A stretch of DNA of 10,372 nt from Pseudomonadota bacterium (lineage in GTDB: Bacteria > Pseudomonadota > Gammaproteobacteria > Steroidobacterales > Steroidobacteraceae): positions 1 to 10,372 of the forward strand of contig JAJXYU010000302.1 of the NCBI GenBank assembly GCA_021780395.1, given 5' to 3'. The stretch's first letter is position 1; each line of letters starts with the position of its first letter. This document shows positions 10,370 through 10,372 of this stretch, piece after piece. The translations under genes and the position numbers were made by a program. The notes beneath the pieces were generated by a model that saw only the letters and a program-made list of their open reading frames with translations, did not search any database and was not told the DNA's origin.

Positions 10370-10372
10370 AAT

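Larger units (their letters stand above)
10002..10372 (+). repeat. Tandem array carrying tRNA-Ser 3' ends (runs off window)
   Basis: Beginning inside the tRNA T loop, AATCTCGCCCTCTCCGCCA (10002-10020) recurs at 10126-10144 (one change, G to A) and 10246-10264 (exact). A fourth copy starts at 10370 as the window ends. The steps are 124, 120 and 124 bp. Between the copies lie bodies of 105, 101 and 105 nt, all containing a shared 36-nt core (10033-10068, 10152-10187, 10277-10312) and then several short hairpins. Bodies 1 and 3 are identical; body 2 differs outside the core. No protein gene is recognised, and the tRNA copies lack the 5' half, so they are not tRNA genes. The arrangement resembles the known repeats after E. 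coli tyrT. A structured noncoding RNA array is my preferred reading; terminators or debris of repeated recombination at the tRNA end are alternatives. Confidence 0.93.

Noticed and set aside
10002..10372. CRISPR array
   Set aside because: The repeated unit is over 100 bp with identical bodies rather than short repeats with unique spacers, and no cas genes are present.
10002..10372. Attachment-site duplication from an integrated island at the tRNA-Ser 3' end
   Set aside because: tRNA 3' ends are common integration sites, but the bodies between copies are only about 100 nt, with no integrase or other gene visible. An island beyond the window cannot be excluded, so this stays an alternative rather than a call.

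Overview
The window is GC-rich bacterial chromosome with dense coding, overlapping stops and starts, and many GTG starts. Gene content and order (infA, aat, trxB on one strand; ftsK, lolA, rarA, serS on the other) match the conserved gammaproteobacterial neighbourhood known from E. coli and relatives. LolA and a GT9 heptosyltransferase-like enzyme point to a Gram-negative with an outer membrane. I therefore infer a high-GC gammaproteobacterium; the genus cannot be fixed from this window.

Left part (1-3096, minus strand), in transcription order: trxB (thioredoxin reductase), a FemAB-like/GNAT protein overlapping it by GTGA, and aat (Leu/Phe-tRNA-protein transferase), which overlaps the FemAB-like gene by CTGA and seems to start at CTG. 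infA (IF-1, cut by the window edge) follows, with its own likely promoter. Positions 3097-3269 are the divergent control region between trxB and ftsK.

Middle part (3270-9903, plus strand): ftsK (DNA translocase), lolA (lipoprotein carrier) and rarA (AAA+ recombination factor) form a tight run in which lolA sits 4 nt after ftsK and rarA overlaps lolA by GTGA. A 68-nt gap with a possible promoter and a small hairpin leads to serS (seryl-tRNA synthetase). Five nucleotides later comes a GT9 glycosyltransferase.

Right end (9904-10372): a tRNA-Ser(UGA) gene with encoded CCA lies only 27 nt after the GT9 gene, so serS and one of its tRNA substrates are near neighbours. The tRNA is followed by the most unusual part of the window, a tandem array with steps of 124, 120 and 124 bp. 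Each unit carries the last 19 nt of the tRNA (T-stem 3' strand, acceptor 3' strand, CCA) followed by about 100 nt of closely packed hairpins. The array is still repeating at the window end. Its layout closely recalls the repeats behind E. coli tyrT, which also reuse the last 19 bp of the tRNA, but here it is attached to a different tRNA and has a different body sequence. It is the best candidate for an undescribed element; the rest is ordinary housekeeping sequence with a few start-codon oddities.
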